64,000 nt of DNA from Tsuneonella rigui (GCF_003958625.1 NZ_RSEL01000013.1:1-64000), one strand, 5' to 3'. Numbered from the stretch's first letter, positions 26,685 through 36,406 are shown. The notes: generated by a model from the sequence alone, not told the origin. A program made the numbers and translations.

Positions 26685-27938
26685 GTGAGCGCCGCCGAAC
26701 CCGCCCTGCCGACCGGCGCCAGCGAACGCCTCGTCAGCCTCGATTTTACTCGCGGCGTGGCGGTGATGGGTATCCTCGGTGCCAACATCATCGCCTTCGG
26801 GCAGCCGTATCTTGCCTACATGTGGCCGGGCGGGTTCGCGACCGCGCACGGGACGGTGTCGGACTGGCTGTGGGTGGCGCAGTTCGTCCTCGTCGACGGC
26901 AAGATGCGCGGATTGTTCACCCTCCTGTTCGGCGCCGGTCTGGTGCTGTTCGCCGAGCGTTCGGCGGCGCGAGGAGCGGCCCAATGGTTGCAGCTTCGCC
27001 GGTTGTTCTGGCTATTCCTGTTCGGCCTCGCGCATTTCTACCTGCTGTGGCGGGGGGACATCCTGACGCTCTACGCCCTGTGCGGCGCGATCGCGCTGCT
27101 TTTGCTGCGGTGGTCGGCCATTCACCAGTTCACGGTCGGTCTGACCGTCTATGTCTTCGGCGCGTTGTGGAGTTCGGCTCAGTTCGGCCTGATCTGGGCC
27201 GCGAACCAGACCGCGCTAGGTTCCGGCGAACGCTATGCGCCGATTGCGCGCGAAACCGAGCGTATTCTCGCCAGCGAGCGCGCCGATGCCATCCGCGAGA
27301 TCGCGATCAACACCCGGGGCGATTACGCCGGATTCGTCGCCCACGCGTTCAACGCCCACCGCTGGAACTGGGTCGACCTGTTCCAGTACACCGTGCTCGA
27401 GACACTGCCGCTGATGCTGATGGGCATGGCGCTTTATCGTGGCGGGCTGTTCGACGGCCGCCTCGATCCGCGCATGCAGGCGCGCTGGGGGTGGTGGGGT
27501 CTTGCGATCGGCACCGTGCTGACGCTGGCGCTGGCGCTGTGGGCGCTCGCCGACGGGCTGAGCTACAGCGGCACGATGTTCGCCTTCCTGGGGCCGCAGG
27601 CGCTGACGCGGCTGCCAGCAGTGCTCGGCCTCGCCGCGCTGCTCGCGCTGTGGGGTCCGCGCGCGGCGGGCTGGCTCGGCACTCGCGTCACCGCCGCCGG
27701 GCGCATGGCGTTCTCGAATTACCTCGGCACTTCGCTGCTGATGCTGGTCGTGTTCCAGAGCTGGGGCCTGGACCTGTTCGGCGCCCTCGACCGGCCGCGG
27801 CTCTACGCCGCGGTCCTCCTGACCTGGATCGTGATGCTCGCTTGGTCGAAGCCGTGGCTCGCCCGCTTCCGCTACGGCCCGCTCGAATGGCTCTGGCGCT
27901 GCCTGACCTATGGACGGTTCTTCGCCCTCAAGCGTTAG
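26685..27938 (+). CDS. DUF418 family membrane protein
   Basis: 417 residues from GTG 26685. N-terminal RLVSLDFTRGVAVMGILGANIIAFG is the typical opening of DUF418/YeiB-like proteins, which have about 8-10 membrane helices. The FAFLGPQALTRLPAV and GRMAFSNYLGTSLLM segments are the characteristic C-terminal DUF418 region. Related to acyltransferase_3-like folds, function unknown. Convergent with der; stop codons overlap in TTAG. Confidence 0.85.
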   Translation: MSAAEPALPTGASERLVSLDFTRGVAVMGILGANIIAFGQPYLAYMWPGGFATAHGTVSDWLWVAQFVLVDGKMRGLFTLLFGAGLVLFAERSAARGAAQWLQLRRLFWLFLFGLAHFYLLWRGDILTLYALCGAIALLLLRWSAIHQFTVGLTVYVFGALWSSAQFGLIWAANQTALGSGERYAPIARETERILASERADAIREIAINTRGDYAGFVAHAFNAHRWNWVDLFQYTVLETLPLMLMGMALYRGGLFDGRLDPRMQARWGWWGLAIGTVLTLALALWALADGLSYSGTMFAFLGPQALTRLPAVLGLAALLALWGPRAAGWLGTRVTAAGRMAFSNYLGTSLLMLVVFQSWGLDLFGALDRPRLYAAVLLTWIVMLAWSKPWLARFRYGPLEWLWRCLTYGRFFALKR

Positions 27939-29320
27939 TCTTTCGAGAACGGATTCTTCGGACTCTTCAGAACGATGCGCAGCGGCACCCCGTCGAAGCC
28001 GAGCGCGCCGCGGATAGAATTGAGCAGATACCGCTCATAGCTAGCGGGCAGCATGTCGAGCCGCGTCCCGAACACCACGAAGCGCGGCGGGCGGGTGCCG
28101 GCCTGGGTAATGTAGCGCAGCTTGATCCGCTTGCCCTTGGGCGCGGGGGGAGGATTGGCTTCCAGCGCATCGTCGAACCAGCGGTTGAGCGCGGCGGTCG
28201 GGACGCGCTTCGACCACGCTTCGCGTAACACGAAGGCGGCTTGCAGCATCTGGTCGAGCCCCTTGCCGGTGCGCGCGCTGACCGCAAACACCGGTACGCC
28301 CTTGACCTGCGATAGACCGTCCTCGAGCGCGCCCTTAATGCCGTTGAACAGGCTGCTGGCGTTCTCGGCAATGTCCCACTTGTTGATCGCGATCATCAGC
28401 GCGCGCCCTTCCTCGAGCACGTGCGCAGCAATCTTCAAATCCTGATGCTCGAGCCCGCGGGTGGCGTCGAGCAACAGTACAACAACCTCGGCGAAATCGA
28501 CCGCGCGCTTCGCGTCGGCGACCGACAGCTTCTCCAGCTTCTCGACCACCTGCGCCCGCTTGCGCATGCCGGCGGTGTCGATCAGTCGCACGTCCCGCAT
28601 TTCGCCGTCGGGCGCGGCCCACTGCCAGTCGACCGCGATCGAATCGCGGGTGATGCCGGCCTCGGGGCCGGTCAGCAAACGGTCCTCGCCTAGCAGGCGG
28701 TTGATCAGGGTCGATTTGCCCGCATTGGGGCGGCCGACGATTGCCAGCTTGAGGGGACCGAGCTCGAGATCGTCGGGCTCAGCCGGTTCGCCCGCGCGGT
28801 CGGCGGCTTCGCGTTCGTCTTCCGCGGCTCCAATCAACGGCCACAGCGCGTCGAACAGGTCCGCGACCCCCTCCCCATGCTCGGCGCTGAGCGCGACCGG
28901 TTCGCCGAAGCCGAGCGAGAATGCCTCGAACAGGCCCGCGTCGCCCGCGCTGCCTTCTGCCTTGTTGGCCACCGCCACCACCGGCACTTCCTGCGTGCGC
29001 AGCCAGCGGGCGATTTCTTCATCGAGCGGGGTGAGCCCGGCGCGCGCGTCGATCACGAACAGCGCCGCGTCGGCGCCTTCGACGCTGACTTCGGTCTGCT
29101 TGCGCATCCGGCCCGGAAGCGTGTCCTCGTCCTCGTCTTCCCAGCCCGCGGTGTCGATGATGGTGAATTCGAGCCCCGCCAGCGAGGCGTCGCCCATCCG
29201 GCGGTCGCGCGTCACCCCGGGCTGGTCGTCGACCAGCGCCAGCTTCTTGCCGACCAGCCGGTTGAACAGCGTCGACTTGCCGACGTTGGGCCGACCGATG
29301 ATGATGACTTGCGGTTTCAT
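27935..29320 (-). CDS. der: Ribosome biogenesis GTPase Der (EngA)
   Basis: Essential double-GTPase for 50S subunit maturation. 461 residues: first G domain with GRPNVGKST near residue 8 and DTAGWEDE, second G domain with GRPNAGKST and DTAGMRKRAQV, NKWD (G4), and the C-terminal KH-like domain with LRYITQAGTRPPRFVVFG. Standard layout and length. ATG at 29320; divergent from the CHAP gene. Confidence 0.96.
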   Translation of the reverse strand: MKPQVIIIGRPNVGKSTLFNRLVGKKLALVDDQPGVTRDRRMGDASLAGLEFTIIDTAGWEDEDEDTLPGRMRKQTEVSVEGADAALFVIDARAGLTPLDEEIARWLRTQEVPVVAVANKAEGSAGDAGLFEAFSLGFGEPVALSAEHGEGVADLFDALWPLIGAAEDEREAADRAGEPAEPDDLELGPLKLAIVGRPNAGKSTLINRLLGEDRLLTGPEAGITRDSIAVDWQWAAPDGEMRDVRLIDTAGMRKRAQVVEKLEKLSVADAKRAVDFAEVVVLLLDATRGLEHQDLKIAAHVLEEGRALMIAINKWDIAENASSLFNGIKGALEDGLSQVKGVPVFAVSARTGKGLDQMLQAAFVLREAWSKRVPTAALNRWFDDALEANPPPAPKGKRIKLRYITQAGTRPPRFVVFGTRLDMLPASYERYLLNSIRGALGFDGVPLRIVLKSPKNPFSKD

Positions 29321-29410
29321 GGACGCGCACGCAGGTGGCGTCTTGGCGCGCGCTTGGCAAGCGCCGCCGCCGGTAAGCCGATTTTAACCTTGTCGCGCCA
29401 GCTTGGCCGC

Positions 29411-30172
29411 ATGAGGGGATCGCTGCCGCTTTTGCTGATGTTGTGCGCGCTCGCGTGGCCGGGTGCCGCGCAGGCCGATGCGGCGGGCGATTTCGAAACC
29501 GGCGTTCCGCAACGCGAGCTGCCGCCCTACCTGCAATGCGTGCCCTATGCCCGCGAGCGGTCCGGCGTACAGATCTATGGCGATGCGCGGACCTGGTGGG
29601 ACCAGGCTGCCGGTCGCTACAAGCGCGGCAACCGTCCGCGTCCGGGCGCGGTGATGACCTTCCGGCCGTATGCCGGCATGACGCTCGGCCACGTCGCGGC
29701 GGTCGCCAAGGTGATCGATAGTCGCACCGTGCTGCTCGACCACGCCAACTGGTCGCCGATTGACGGCCGCCGCGGGCAGATCGAACGCGGGGTGAAGGCG
29801 GTCGATGTCTCGCCGGCGAACGACTGGAGCCAGGTGCGCGTGTGGTACGATCCGCTGCAGGACCTGGGCACGACGGCCTGGCCGGTCGCGGGGTTCATCT
29901 ACAACGAGCGCGACAACGGCGGCGAGCTCGGCGGGCCGCGGGTGCTGGCGAGCGCGAACTACGCGCTGCCGCCGGTCATGCAGCGACCAATCTCCGACAA
30001 GCCATCGAAAAAGTTCGCTTCGGCCTTTGCTTCGTTCGGCGAGCCGCGCATGGCGGAGGCCGCTCCCGCGCGACGGGTAGCTGTGGCGCCCGTGCCCGCT
30101 CGCCGCGTCACTCCGGCGCAGGCCAAACCGCGCGACCCGATCGACGCCGCGATCGCGCGCTACGGCAGCTGA
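29411..30172 (+). CDS. CHAP-domain secreted protein
   Basis: 253 residues. Signal peptide (MRGSLPLLLMLCALAWPGAA). The CHAP (NlpC/P60-like amidohydrolase) domain covers about 35-165: nucleophile Cys43 in LQCVPYARERSG, His94 in MTLGHVAAV, and Asn113 in LLDHANWSP give the Cys-His-Asn set. Domain members cleave peptidoglycan peptides or glutathionylspermidine-type amides. The C-terminal ~75 residues are Ala/Arg/Pro-rich and probably disordered. Its stop abuts that of the convergent DUF3297 gene. Confidence 0.83.
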   Translation: MRGSLPLLLMLCALAWPGAAQADAAGDFETGVPQRELPPYLQCVPYARERSGVQIYGDARTWWDQAAGRYKRGNRPRPGAVMTFRPYAGMTLGHVAAVAKVIDSRTVLLDHANWSPIDGRRGQIERGVKAVDVSPANDWSQVRVWYDPLQDLGTTAWPVAGFIYNERDNGGELGGPRVLASANYALPPVMQRPISDKPSKKFASAFASFGEPRMAEAAPARRVAVAPVPARRVTPAQAKPRDPIDAAIARYGS

Positions 30173-30454
30173 TCAGGCCTTCTTGGCCACCGGCGGATTG
30201 TCGCCGAGGTCTTCGAACCACGCTTCCACCGGGCCGTTGAGCTTGAGCGTCAGCGGCTGGCCCTTGCGGTCGACCGTCTTGCCAGCCTGCACGCGGATCC
30301 ATCCTTCGGAAATGCTGTATTCCTCGACATCGGTGCGCACCCGGTCCTTGAAGCGGATGCCGATGCCACGCTGGAGCACTTCGGCGTCGAAGTGCGGGCT
30401 CTGCGGATTGACCGAGAGATGGTCGGGCGGGGTCTGATTCTGGTCGTCGCTCAT
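30173..30454 (-). CDS. DUF3297 family small protein
   Basis: 93-residue acidic cytosolic protein. The sequence PPDHLSVNPQSPHFDAEVL, GIGIRFKDRVRTDVEEYSISEGWIRV and a C-terminal WFED match DUF3297, sometimes mislabelled as a glutathione peroxidase. Function unknown; conserved in many Proteobacteria. Confidence 0.85.
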   Translation of the reverse strand: MSDDQNQTPPDHLSVNPQSPHFDAEVLQRGIGIRFKDRVRTDVEEYSISEGWIRVQAGKTVDRKGQPLTLKLNGPVEAWFEDLGDNPPVAKKA

Positions 30455-30494
30455 GGGGCCGCGCCCTTAATCAGCCGCGGCCCGAGCGGCAAGC

Positions 30495-30686
30495 TCAGTC
30501 CGGCGGCATGGGAATTTCGGTCGGCTGCTGGCTCGGTTGGGTGGTGTCGTGCTGCGGCGATTCGATCTCACCCGGCTGCTGCATCGGCTCTTCGGAGGGC
30601 GTCTGCGAGGGCTGGGTTTCCGGCGGGCTCTGCGGCTCGATCGTATCGGGGCCGGGATCGGGCTGGATTTCGGGGTTGGAGGCCAT
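30495..30686 (-). CDS. Short Pro/Gln/Glu-rich hypothetical protein
   Basis: 63 residues, start ATG 30686 with AAGGA about 8 bases upstream. Composition is extreme: almost only P, Q, E, S, T, D (for example PETQPSQTPSEEPMQQPGE), no hydrophobic core, no signal peptide. Predicted disordered. Reality is supported by the ribosome site and the strand shared with DUF3297; could be a fast-evolving or spurious gene. Confidence 0.5.
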   Translation of the reverse strand: MASNPEIQPDPGPDTIEPQSPPETQPSQTPSEEPMQQPGEIESPQHDTTQPSQQPTEIPMPPD

Positions 30687-30828
30687 GGGAAGGGTCCTTT
30701 CGTCTGGCTCTACAACGCCTTCGTCGGGCAGGCCGTTCCGCGCGCTTGCCCTTTGCGCGTGCGCGCTGTAACGGCGCTCCCCTGATCGCGGGCGGGGCTC
30801 TTGAGCCCCCGCGCGGCTGCGTTCGGAT

Positions 30829-30913
30829 GCGGGCGTGGCGGAATTGGTAGACGCGCTGGTTTTAGGTACCAGTATCGCAAGATGTGGGGGTTCGAGTCCC
30901 TTCGCCCGCACCA
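30829..30913 (+). tRNA. tRNA-Leu (anticodon TAG)
   Basis: 85 bases with encoded CCA and a class II long variable arm. Acceptor GCGGGCG/CGCCCGC, anticodon stem CTGGT/ACCAG with loop TTTAGGT (anticodon TAG), T-arm GGGGG-TTCGAGT-CCCTT. Just upstream of tig. Confidence 0.96.
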
Positions 30914-30975
30914 GCCTCCCGCCCCGGTACCGAGCGCAGGAAGAGTTTTGATTCGAAAAGGCTTTTGACCCTCCC

Positions 30976-32529
30976 ATGAAGATCGAAGAGACCACCAACG
31001 AAGGCCTGCGCCGCGCCTATGCGGTGACCATTCCGGCGAAGGACATCGACGCCGCGATCGAGGCCGAGGTGAAGAAGATCGCCCCGCAGGTGCGCATGCC
31101 CGGTTTTCGCCCCGGCAAGGTGCCCTCCAACCTCGTCAAGAAGATGCACGGCGAGGCGATCCACGGCCAGGTGGTCAACGAGCAGATCCAGGGCGCGGTC
31201 GATTCGCTGATGCGCGACAAGAAACTGCGTCCCGCGATGCAGCCGCGCGTCGAATTCGGCGACGGGTACGAGCAGGGCAAGGACGCCAAGCTGACCGTCG
31301 ACCTCGAAGTGCTGCCCGAGATCGAGACGCCCTCGCTGGATGGCCTGAAGCTCGAGCGCCTGATGGTGCCGGTCGCCGACAGCGAAGTCGATGAGGCGGT
31401 GAACAACATCGCCAGCCAGCAGAAGAGCTGGAAGGACGCGCCCAAGACCAAAAAGGCGGCCGACGGCGACCAGCTGATCATCGACTTCGTCGGTTCGATC
31501 GACGGCGTCGAGTTCGAAGGCGGTAAGGCGGAGGAAACTCCGCTGGTGATCGGCGCGGGCCGTTTCATCCCGGGCTTCGAGGAACAGCTCGCCGGTGCCA
31601 AGGCGGGCGATGACAAGACCATCACCGTGACCTTCCCGGCCGACTATCCGGCCAAGGAGCTTGCCGGCAAGGACGCCCAGTTCGCGATCCACGTGCACAA
31701 GGTGCAGGTCGAGGATGAGACCAAGGTCGACGAGGACTTCGCCAAGTCGCTCGGCCTCGAAAGCATGGAGCAACTGCGCGGCCTGCTGAAGGGCCAGCTC
31801 GAGCAGGAGCTCGGCGGGCTCACCCGTACCGCGATGAAGCGCCAGCTGCTCGACACGCTGGCTTCGGGTCACGACTTCGCCGTGCCGCAGGGCATGGTCG
31901 ATGCCGAGTTCGAGCAGATCTGGGCCCAGCTCCAGCAGGAAGCTGCGAACGACGCCGATCCCAAGGCCGCGCTCAAGGAAATCGAAGCCGAGAAGGACGA
32001 TTACCGTGCGATCGCCGAGCGCCGCGTGCGCCTCGGTCTGCTCCTGTCGGAAATCGGCCAGGCCAACGGCGTGCAGGTGACGCAAGCCGAAATGAGCATG
32101 CTGATCCAGCAGGCCGCCCAACAGTATCGCCCGGAAGACCGTGAGCGGTTCAACGAGCTCATCCGCACCAACGACATGGCCGCCGCCCAGCTGCGCGCGC
32201 CGCTGTACGAGGACAAGGTCGTCGACTTCCTGTTCGACAAGGCCGACATCACCGACCGTGAAGTGACCCGTGAGGAGCTTCAAGCCGCGATCGAGGCTGA
32301 AGAGACCCCCGCGCCCGCTCCGGCGAAGAAAAAGGCTCCGGCGAAGAAGGCCGCCAAGGAAGAGGCTCCGGCCGAAGCCAAGCCGGCCAAGAAGCCTGCC
32401 GCCAAGAAGGAAGCGGCTCCGGCGGAGGACAAGCCCGCCGCCAAGAAGGCTCCGGCCAAGAAGGCGGCTGCGGACGACAAGCCGGCCGCCAAGAAGGCCC
32501 CGGCGAAGAAGGCCGCCGCCAAGAAGTAA
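30976..32529 (+). CDS. tig: Trigger factor with Lys/Ala/Pro-rich tail
   Basis: Ribosome-bound chaperone and peptidyl-prolyl isomerase. The 517-residue protein has the N-terminal ribosome-binding domain with GFRPGKVP (the signature loop), a central FKBP-type domain (GDQLIIDFVGSIDGVEFEGG ... PGFEEQLAGAK), and the C-terminal helical chaperone domain. It ends with a non-family tail of about 75 residues (from roughly 440) built of K/A/P units such as KKAPAKKAA and DKPAAKKAPAKKA. E. coli Tig is 432 residues, so the tail accounts for the extra length. Strong bidirectional terminator follows. Confidence 0.95.
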   Translation: MKIEETTNEGLRRAYAVTIPAKDIDAAIEAEVKKIAPQVRMPGFRPGKVPSNLVKKMHGEAIHGQVVNEQIQGAVDSLMRDKKLRPAMQPRVEFGDGYEQGKDAKLTVDLEVLPEIETPSLDGLKLERLMVPVADSEVDEAVNNIASQQKSWKDAPKTKKAADGDQLIIDFVGSIDGVEFEGGKAEETPLVIGAGRFIPGFEEQLAGAKAGDDKTITVTFPADYPAKELAGKDAQFAIHVHKVQVEDETKVDEDFAKSLGLESMEQLRGLLKGQLEQELGGLTRTAMKRQLLDTLASGHDFAVPQGMVDAEFEQIWAQLQQEAANDADPKAALKEIEAEKDDYRAIAERRVRLGLLLSEIGQANGVQVTQAEMSMLIQQAAQQYRPEDRERFNELIRTNDMAAAQLRAPLYEDKVVDFLFDKADITDREVTREELQAAIEAEETPAPAPAKKKAPAKKAAKEEAPAEAKPAKKPAAKKEAAPAEDKPAAKKAPAKKAAADDKPAAKKAPAKKAAAKK

Positions 32530-32538
32530 TCGTTATGC

Positions 32539-32570
32539 GAGTGACCGGCGCGGATGCGCGCCGGTCACTC
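32539..32570. terminator. Bidirectional terminator between tig and amidase
   Basis: Perfect 13-bp stem (GAGTGACCGGCGC and its complement) with GGATGC loop, 9 bases after the tig stop. The right arm contains the stop codon of the convergent amidase gene. No long T tract. Confidence 0.65.
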
Positions 32571-34064
32571 CGGATGCCACGGCCCGAGTGACGGCTTGGG
32601 TACTTCGGCGGTGCGCGCGGCCTCGTAGGCCGCGCCCGCGCGCAGGACGTTGAGATCGTCCCATTGCGCACCCATGAAGCTTAGACCAACCGGCAACCGA
32701 TCGACTGTGCCCATCGGCACGGTGAGGTGCGGGTAGCCGGCGACAGCGGCAAGGCTGCCGGCGCCGATGCCGCCGGGGAACGCGTCGCCGTAAACGAGGT
32801 CGCTGGGCCACGCCATGCCCTCGGTCGGGGCGACCAGCAGCGCAACGCCATTGTCCTTCAGCAGCTTGTCAATGCCTTCCTTCCCCGCCAGCCGACGCGC
32901 GTCCACGCGCGCCTTTTCGTAAGTGGCACGGTCGGTGGTCTGGAGCGCTTCCTCGAAGCTCTCTTGCCCGAACCAACGCATTTCCTTGTCGGCGTGCGCA
33001 CGGTTGAAGGCGACCACATCGGCGAGGCTGCGCACCGGGATGTTGGCCGGCGAGCCCTTGAGGTAAGCATCCAGCCCCTCGCGCAATTCGTAGTAGAGCA
33101 CGGTGTGTTCGGCTTCGCCCATCGCGGGGTTGTAGGCGTAGTCGACCTCGACCAGCTCGGCGCCCGCATTCCTGAGATCTGCGAGCGCGCGGTCGAACAA
33201 TGCGATCACATCGGCGCGTTTGCCGGCTGCCTTGCGCAATACGCCGATCCGGACGCCCATGAGCGACGCCCCCGCGAGGCCCGCCGCGAACCGCCCGGCG
33301 TACTGATCGGCCGGCGCTGTCGCGGGATCAACCGGGTCACTCCCCGAAATCGCATCGAGCAGCAGCGCTGCATCGGCGACGGTGTGCGCCATCGGTCCGG
33401 CGGTGTCCTGCGTCACGCTGATCGGCACCACGTGCGTGCGGCTGACGAGGCCGACCGTAGGCTTGAAGCCGACAATCCCGTTCACGCTCGCCGGGCAGGT
33501 GATCGAGCCGTCAGTCTCGGTCCCGATCGCCGCCCACGCAAAGTCGGCCGCGACAGCTGCGCCGCTGCCCGAGGACGAGCCGCAGGCGTTGCGATCGGTC
33601 GCGTGCGGGTTCTGCGTCAGCCCGCCAACCGCGCTCCACCCGCTGGTCGAGTTGTTCGAGCGGATGTTGGCCCACTCGCTGAGGTTGGTCTTGCCGAGCA
33701 CCACGCCGCCCGCCGCGCGCAGGCGTGCGATCAACGGTGCATCGCGGCCGGTCGCGTTGTCCGCCAGCGCCAGGCTGCCCGCGGTGGTGGGCCACTCGCG
33801 GGTCTCGATGTTGTCCTTCACCAGCACCGCGCGCCCCTCAAGCGGGCCCACGCCTGCAGCGGCGACGCTCTTGGCTGCCGCATCCTTGTCGTACGCGATC
33901 ACCGCATTCAGCCGCGGCCAGCCGTCATCGAGATGGTCGATCCGCTCGAGGTAGACCGCGGTCGCTTCTGGCGGAGGGGCGGGGATGGACTGCGGCGGCT
34001 CCTTCAGCACGCACCCCGCGGCGAAGACGGGAAGGAAGGCGGCGAGCAGGCGGGCGTTCGGCAT
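32565..34064 (-). CDS. Amidase-signature family lipoprotein
   Basis: 499 residues. N-terminal signal with lipobox-like AAFLPVFAAGC suggests export and lipid anchoring. The amidase-signature Ser-cisSer-Lys set is intact: Lys in VLVKDNIETREWPTTAGS, cis-Ser in GSSSGSGAAVAADFAW, and nucleophile Ser in GTETDGSITCPAS. Family enzymes hydrolyse amides (peptide amides, N-acyl amides); substrate unknown. With the TonB receptor gene upstream on the same strand (38 bases), the two may form a uptake-and-hydrolysis pair. Confidence 0.88.
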   Translation of the reverse strand: MPNARLLAAFLPVFAAGCVLKEPPQSIPAPPPEATAVYLERIDHLDDGWPRLNAVIAYDKDAAAKSVAAAGVGPLEGRAVLVKDNIETREWPTTAGSLALADNATGRDAPLIARLRAAGGVVLGKTNLSEWANIRSNNSTSGWSAVGGLTQNPHATDRNACGSSSGSGAAVAADFAWAAIGTETDGSITCPASVNGIVGFKPTVGLVSRTHVVPISVTQDTAGPMAHTVADAALLLDAISGSDPVDPATAPADQYAGRFAAGLAGASLMGVRIGVLRKAAGKRADVIALFDRALADLRNAGAELVEVDYAYNPAMGEAEHTVLYYELREGLDAYLKGSPANIPVRSLADVVAFNRAHADKEMRWFGQESFEEALQTTDRATYEKARVDARRLAGKEGIDKLLKDNGVALLVAPTEGMAWPSDLVYGDAFPGGIGAGSLAAVAGYPHLTVPMGTVDRLPVGLSFMGAQWDDLNVLRAGAAYEAARTAEVPKPSLGPWHPE

Positions 34065-34102
34065 GCGCCGAACATGCCACGACCTGCCGCCTTATCAAGC
34101 GG

Positions 34103-36205
34103 CTAGAACTTGCCGGACACCGTGATGTCGAACAGGTCGCCCACGCCCTGATTGGTGTCCTCCACGAACAGCACCGGCGAGACATCGCGCGGTCCGTCGA
34201 ACACGGTCCGGCGCACGATCCGCCGTCCGTTGGCGACATTGAACCATTGCGCCCGCACGGTCAGGCCGAACACGTCCTTGTTCTCCACGAACGCGTAGGT
34301 GTAGGTCGGTCCTTCGTACTGCCGGCCGATCTCGAACAGCCGGAAATACGGCTGCACGTGGTTGTATTCGAAGCCCACCCCGTATGCCCAGTCGCTGCCG
34401 GGAAGGTCATGCCGCAAGGTCGCGTCGGCGTGCCGGTCGGTGTCGTTGCTGAACCGGCGGCCGATCCCGAGCACCGGATCGATAACGTTCGAGCTCTGCC
34501 ACTGGAAGTTGCTGTCGATCTTGGCGCCCTTGAGCCCGATCGGGTCGAGCTTGATCGTGCTGACCAACTGGACGCCGTAGAGACTGGCGTGATCGATGTT
34601 GCCGCGCGATTCCCCGCCGCCGGGGATCGGGATCACGTCGATGTAATCGTCATATTTGCGGCCGAACAGGGTGAGGGTGGTCGAGCCCCACGCGCCGAGG
34701 TCTTTCTTGGCTTCGAGATCCAGCTCCCAGCTCTGCGGCGGGACAAGCTCGATATTACCGGCGTTGTTGTTGCCCTGGTAGATGTCGGCGGTCGCTAGGA
34801 AGTCGCCGAACGACAACTGCCCGACCTTGCGCGCGAGCTTCAGCGACAGGTCGAGGCCCGGTTGCGGCTTCCACGCGAGGCTCACCGATCCCTTTGGCCG
34901 GCGGAAGCTGCGCACCAGCCCCATCGAGCCGGTCTGCGCGATCTTGGAGTATTCGCCGCCCGCGCTCACCTGCAGCGACAGGTTGTCCGATAGCTGGCGT
35001 CCGTGAGTGAGGATCGCTTCGTAGCGATCCTCGGTAACCCCGCCGGTGCCGGCGGGAAAGGGGATCTCGATGAAATTGATCCCCGCGGGGTTGAGATCGA
35101 AGATGTGCGCTTCGCCGTTGTAGCGGTTGAACGCCGCCTCAGCCGCGAGCTGGAAATCGCCGTCCAACATCTTCCAGCTGTACTCGGCGCGGCCGATATG
35201 CTCGCCGCTTTCGCTGACGTTGGTGTAGCGGCTGCCGTTGGCGGGCGAGCCGTCGGCGGGATAGTAGACGAAGTCCTCGCGGTAGCGGTCGTGATTGTAC
35301 CGTTCGAGGCCGATCAGCTTGAGCCGCCCGGGGCCGAGCGCGAATTCATAGTCGCCGCCCAGTTCGTAACCGCGCGCTCGATCGGTCGGATCGTAGATTC
35401 GCGTGCGGTCGGGCAGACCCGGCCGCTGATTGAATTCGATGTCGCTGTTGTCCTGGAAGGTCCAGCGGTACGACCCGCTAAGGTTGAGCACCGACGTACC
35501 CGGCCCGCGCCACTTGAGCGACGCGGCGACCTTGGGGGCCTCGATCACGTTCTTGATATGCGTCTGCCGCGTCTCGATCACCGCGCCGGTACCGTCGTAG
35601 ATGGTCGAAGGACCCTCGGCCGCTCCGCGCCCCGCGTTGTTGGCGAGCGACAGCGAGTACTCGAGCCGGTCGGTGGTGCCGCTGATGGAGACATTGCCGC
35701 CGAACCAGTTGGGCTTCACGTATTCGGGTCGGAAGCGAGTCCGCCACGCGAACTGGCCGGTCAGCCTGCCCGCTTTGGTGACGATGTTGGCCACTTGTCC
35801 CGAGAGACCGGGAATGCCGAGCGTGGCGCCGTCGACGATTTCGATCCGCTCGACCTTTTCGGCCGAGATGCGCTGCAGGCGATCCTCGATGCTTTCGGAC
35901 TTGAGCGCCACGCGCTCGCCATTGACCAGCACATTGGTGCTCGCCTCGCCGAGCCCGCGCCCCTGGTCGTCCGATCGGACCACGAAGCCGGGCACCTGGT
36001 TCAACATGTCGAGCGCGGTCTTCGGGCTGAAGCGCGCGAAATCGGCCGGGGTGTAGGTCTGCCGCCCCGCGACGGTGGCGGGCGTGGGCGCCTCTGGGGG
36101 CGGGGCGTCGCCGGTTGGAGCGTCCTGCGCGAGGGTGGGCATTGCGAGACAGGCAAAGACCGCGGCGGACAGAGCAGTTACAGATTTTAGCTGTGCTTTT
36201 CGCAC
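34103..36205 (-). CDS. TonB-dependent outer-membrane receptor
   Basis: 700 residues from GTG 36205 with GGGGAGA upstream. Signal peptide ([17 protein letters not shown]), short linker, plug domain ([56 protein letters not shown]) and a beta-barrel ending in the aromatic terminus TVSGKF expected for outer-membrane insertion. The plug type with DMLNQVPGF is common in sphingomonads, substrate not readable. Reading frames upstream of 36205 are antisense to clpP and not part of it. Divergent from clpP. Confidence 0.88.
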   Translation of the reverse strand: MRKAQLKSVTALSAAVFACLAMPTLAQDAPTGDAPPPEAPTPATVAGRQTYTPADFARFSPKTALDMLNQVPGFVVRSDDQGRGLGEASTNVLVNGERVALKSESIEDRLQRISAEKVERIEIVDGATLGIPGLSGQVANIVTKAGRLTGQFAWRTRFRPEYVKPNWFGGNVSISGTTDRLEYSLSLANNAGRGAAEGPSTIYDGTGAVIETRQTHIKNVIEAPKVAASLKWRGPGTSVLNLSGSYRWTFQDNSDIEFNQRPGLPDRTRIYDPTDRARGYELGGDYEFALGPGRLKLIGLERYNHDRYREDFVYYPADGSPANGSRYTNVSESGEHIGRAEYSWKMLDGDFQLAAEAAFNRYNGEAHIFDLNPAGINFIEIPFPAGTGGVTEDRYEAILTHGRQLSDNLSLQVSAGGEYSKIAQTGSMGLVRSFRRPKGSVSLAWKPQPGLDLSLKLARKVGQLSFGDFLATADIYQGNNNAGNIELVPPQSWELDLEAKKDLGAWGSTTLTLFGRKYDDYIDVIPIPGGGESRGNIDHASLYGVQLVSTIKLDPIGLKGAKIDSNFQWQSSNVIDPVLGIGRRFSNDTDRHADATLRHDLPGSDWAYGVGFEYNHVQPYFRLFEIGRQYEGPTYTYAFVENKDVFGLTVRAQWFNVANGRRIVRRTVFDGPRDVSPVLFVEDTNQGVGDLFDITVSGKF

Positions 36206-36346
36206 GTTATTCTCCCCATCGGTCCCCGGCAACGAGGTGTATTGCGACAATCGGACAGCGCCATCCGGCGGTCGACCAACCGCTGGGACGCGGCGATCAA
36301 CGACGAGCGTCGTCCACAAGCGGGAAGGCGAGGGAAGGTTAAGGCC

Positions 36347-36375
36347 CTTGAACATGCGCGGGCCACTCGCGACAT
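36347..36375 (+). promoter_or_regulatory. Possible RpoH-type promoter of clpP
   Basis: CTTGAA (36347-36352), 17-base spacer, CGACAT (36370-36375), about 30 bases before the clpP ATG. The -35 matches the heat-shock consensus; the -10 is only loosely similar. Confidence 0.35.
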
Positions 36376-36406
36376 AGGTGCCTCTAGACGGAAGGACGAA
36401 TTTCCC

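Noticed and set aside
30790-30811. GGGGCT-CTTG-AGCCCC hairpin before tRNA-Leu as a terminator
   Set aside because: No gene ends upstream on the plus strand; on the minus strand it lies before, not after, a gene. Role unclear, so not listed.
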